From assembly GCF_025376885.1 (NCBI RefSeq), contig NZ_JAHUBR010000001.1, forward strand, positions 1,860,001-1,924,000: 64,000 nucleotides of DNA, read 5' to 3'. This DNA comes from Pseudoruegeria sp. SHC-113. GTDB lineage: Bacteria; Pseudomonadota; Alphaproteobacteria; Rhodobacterales; Rhodobacteraceae. The notes under the pieces were generated by a model. The model saw only the letters and a list, made by a program, of their open reading frames with translations, searched no databases and was not told the DNA's origin. A program made the position numbers and the translations under genes. Shown here one piece after another: positions 62,641 through 64,000 of the stretch. The first letter of the stretch is position 1; every line of letters begins with the position of its first letter.

Positions 62641-64000
62641 TTAAGCCGCGAGCGCGCTGATTAGGGTTGCCGCCTCGAAAGAGCGGAGCGAGCGGCGCGC
62701 GGCGGGGCTGTAGCCGCGCCCCGTACCCACATCAAGTTCGGGAAACAAGCGCATGATTTCGCTTTGGGTTTCCGGGTCAAACCCTCTCATCGTCTGCGGC
62801 CCGGGGTGATAGCTCTCGCTCAACAGCCCGCTGGCCGAGATGATCTCGTGCCTGTCAAACAACAGGTGAAAATAGGTGATCGTCTCGCGGGAGCGATCCA
62901 CGCACACCGTGGCATCGTTCACCAGATCCTTGGCCTTCACCAGCACCTCGTCCTCGCCGAACAGAAGTTCGGCCCAGACGCCGCCCACGAGCACCCTGTG
63001 CTGCGGTGAAACGCGCACGTCCTTCTGCGCGTCGTAGCTTCCGGCACGGATCAGGATCGGGGCGTCCTTGCCCGTCGCGTCCACGCAGCGGCTGCCGATC
63101 CATCGGACGGTCTGAAAGCCGGAGTCCCGTGTCCAGACCTTCATGCCAGCGGTGATTGCGTCCACTGGCACCGGCCCTTTGTCGGTGAGCAACGCGGTGC
63201 CCTCCGCGAAGCAAGGGGCTTCCTGAATGATCTCAACGATGGCGGTATCTGTATTGCCATCAACATCTTGCACTTCATAGTTGAAGTAGACGGTCTCTGT
63301 GTCATTGTCGCGCTCGATGAAGAACGTGCCATCGTCGTTGAGCGTGATGAATTGCCCGGTGGCCAGTTCTACACGCTGGCCCGCGACAACGGCAGTGCCG
63401 TTGATATGGGTGACTGTGAGCACGCCACCGGCGGAGGTCGTGTCATTGCCGAGCACGTCCAGCGTGGCGCTGCGGCCGCCGGGGATGGTGACACTGTCAT
63501 CCTGCGCCACGATGCTCGATTGCACCGAGCCGCCCGCGATCAGCAGGTTGGTGTCGTAGCTCGAATCCGCCACATCCGCGACGCCAATCTTGAGCGTGTT
63601 GAATTCCCCCGCGTTCACCGGCGCGACAAAGGTCAGCGTGATGGTGAAGCCGTCCATTTCGGTGTTGTACTGATCGCCGGTGTTGTCGACGTAGAGGTTC
63701 TGGGTGTCGTCGCCGTTGATGTTGCCGATGGAGGCGGAGCCATCGCCGATGGTGACTTGGGCAAGCTGATCGTTCACCCAGACGCCGACAACATCGTTGA
63801 ACTGACTGTTAACGTATTCCGGGTATTCCTCGGAAGAGATGACGAAATCGATGGTGATGAAATCGCCCTGCGGCACGAAGGAGATTTCAAGGAAGGAGGC
63901 ATCGCGTGTCGTTGCGCCGGCAAGCGCGTCGAAATCACTGTCCCGGTTCACGCCGCTTGTGTTGGTCGACGTGCCGGCCGACTGGTTGGTGTTGGTGCTG
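62641..64000 (-). CDS. Hint-domain protein with choice-of-anchor region (5' end beyond window)
   Basis: At least 453 codons; the N-terminus lies outside the right edge, since the frame stays open to base 64000 (a Thr/Asn/Ser-rich stretch, STNTNQSAGTSTNTSG). The visible part begins with a choice-of-anchor-L-type beta domain (ATTRDASFLEISFVPQGDF, IDFVISSEEYPEYVNSQFND, VVGVWVNDQLAQV, LKIGVADVADSSYDTNLLI). A VCBS/cadherin-like segment follows (GGRSATLDVLGNDTTSAGGV, YFNYEVQDVDGNTDTA), then a Hint domain from APCFAEGTALLTDKGPVPVD to the end, with DVRVSPQHRVLVGG and YFHLLFDRHEIISASGLLSE. No sign of a C-extein. It is convergent with uvrA, one base apart. Confidence 0.85.
   Translation of the reverse strand, partial: STNTNQSAGTSTNTSGVNRDSDFDALAGATTRDASFLEISFVPQGDFITIDFVISSEEYPEYVNSQFNDVVGVWVNDQLAQVTIGDGSASIGNINGDDTQNLYVDNTGDQYNTEMDGFTITLTFVAPVNAGEFNTLKIGVADVADSSYDTNLLIAGGSVQSSIVAQDDSVTIPGGRSATLDVLGNDTTSAGGVLTVTHINGTAVVAGQRVELATGQFITLNDDGTFFIERDNDTETVYFNYEVQDVDGNTDTAIVEIIQEAPCFAEGTALLTDKGPVPVDAITAGMKVWTRDSGFQTVRWIGSRCVDATGKDAPILIRAGSYDAQKDVRVSPQHRVLVGGVWAELLFGEDEVLVKAKDLVNDATVCVDRSRETITYFHLLFDRHEIISASGLLSESYHPGPQTMRGFDPETQSEIMRLFPELDVGTGRGYSPAARRSLRSFEAATLISALAA

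Overview
The window is a GC-rich, densely packed chromosomal segment from an alphaproteobacterium, most likely the Rhodobacteraceae (Roseobacter group). The evidence is a C4-pathway 5-aminolevulinate synthase, a GTTC-N7-GTTC LexA box in front of uvrA, a dctPQM TRAP system with DctB/DctD-type control, a bactofilin/M23 pair, paired Hint-domain proteins and the general protein style. No phage, transposon, CRISPR array or replication origin is visible. Nearly all of it reads as ordinary core chromosome. The more accessory-looking pieces are a SatD/DUF3307 unit (12.9-14.4 kb), a fused E1 dehydrogenase plus acyltransferase-like gene (20.5-23.7 kb), an AT-richer orphan membrane gene (56.7 kb), a VWA protein with five repeats (57.3-59.5 kb) and two Hint proteins (16.2 and 62.6 kb).

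Layout. 0-3 kb: 3'-truncated siroheme synthase cysG, a divergent Lrp/AsnC regulator and a cytochrome P450. 3-9.5 kb: dctB-dctD sensor/regulator followed by dctP-dctQ-dctM, with two helically phased operators in front of dctP and a terminator-like hairpin after dctP. 9.7-11.6 kb: SLC13-type permease. 11.7-14.9 kb, minus strand: SufT-like, SatD-like, DUF3307, HesB/IscA, tpiA, with a four-site operator array between satD and DUF3307. 15-20.3 kb: tgt, Hint protein, lon (sigma-32-like promoter), HU-like protein. 20.4-25.8 kb: tRNA-Val(CAC), FabD-like and fused E1 on the minus strand, tRNA-Val(TAC), a lipoprotein, pirin and two identical tRNA-Asp. 25.9-34.5 kb: thioesterase, GlsB-type membrane protein, M20 dipeptidase, secreted cysteine-repeat protein, hemA, rodZ-like, ispG, alpha/beta hydrolase. 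34.6-45 kb: DsbA-like and M48 protease, aminotransferase, amidase, PBP1A, prfB, DUF2189, LysR. 45.2-55 kb: bactofilin and M23 peptidase, DUF455 and bcp, a YhdP/AsmA-like protein with queA, MFS, DUF924. 55-64 kb: lpdA, orphan membrane gene, VWA repeat protein, uvrA, and a Hint protein running off the right edge.

Functional threads. Envelope building and quality control are over-represented: RodZ-like, amidase, PBP1A, bactofilin-M23, M48 protease with a DsbA-like partner, and a YhdP-like protein. Two queuosine genes (tgt, queA), two Fe-S assembly genes, and two tetrapyrrole genes (cysG, hemA) are also present. The most informative unusual items are (i) a DctD-like regulator that has lost the Walker A lysine and the sigma-54-contacting GAFTGA loop but still sits beside matching operators, (ii) the symmetric operator array between satD and the DUF3307 gene, and (iii) the one-chain E1 alpha-beta enzyme with a FabD-like neighbour, bracketed by two tRNA-Val genes. 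All calls rest on reading the sequence; no database search was run.
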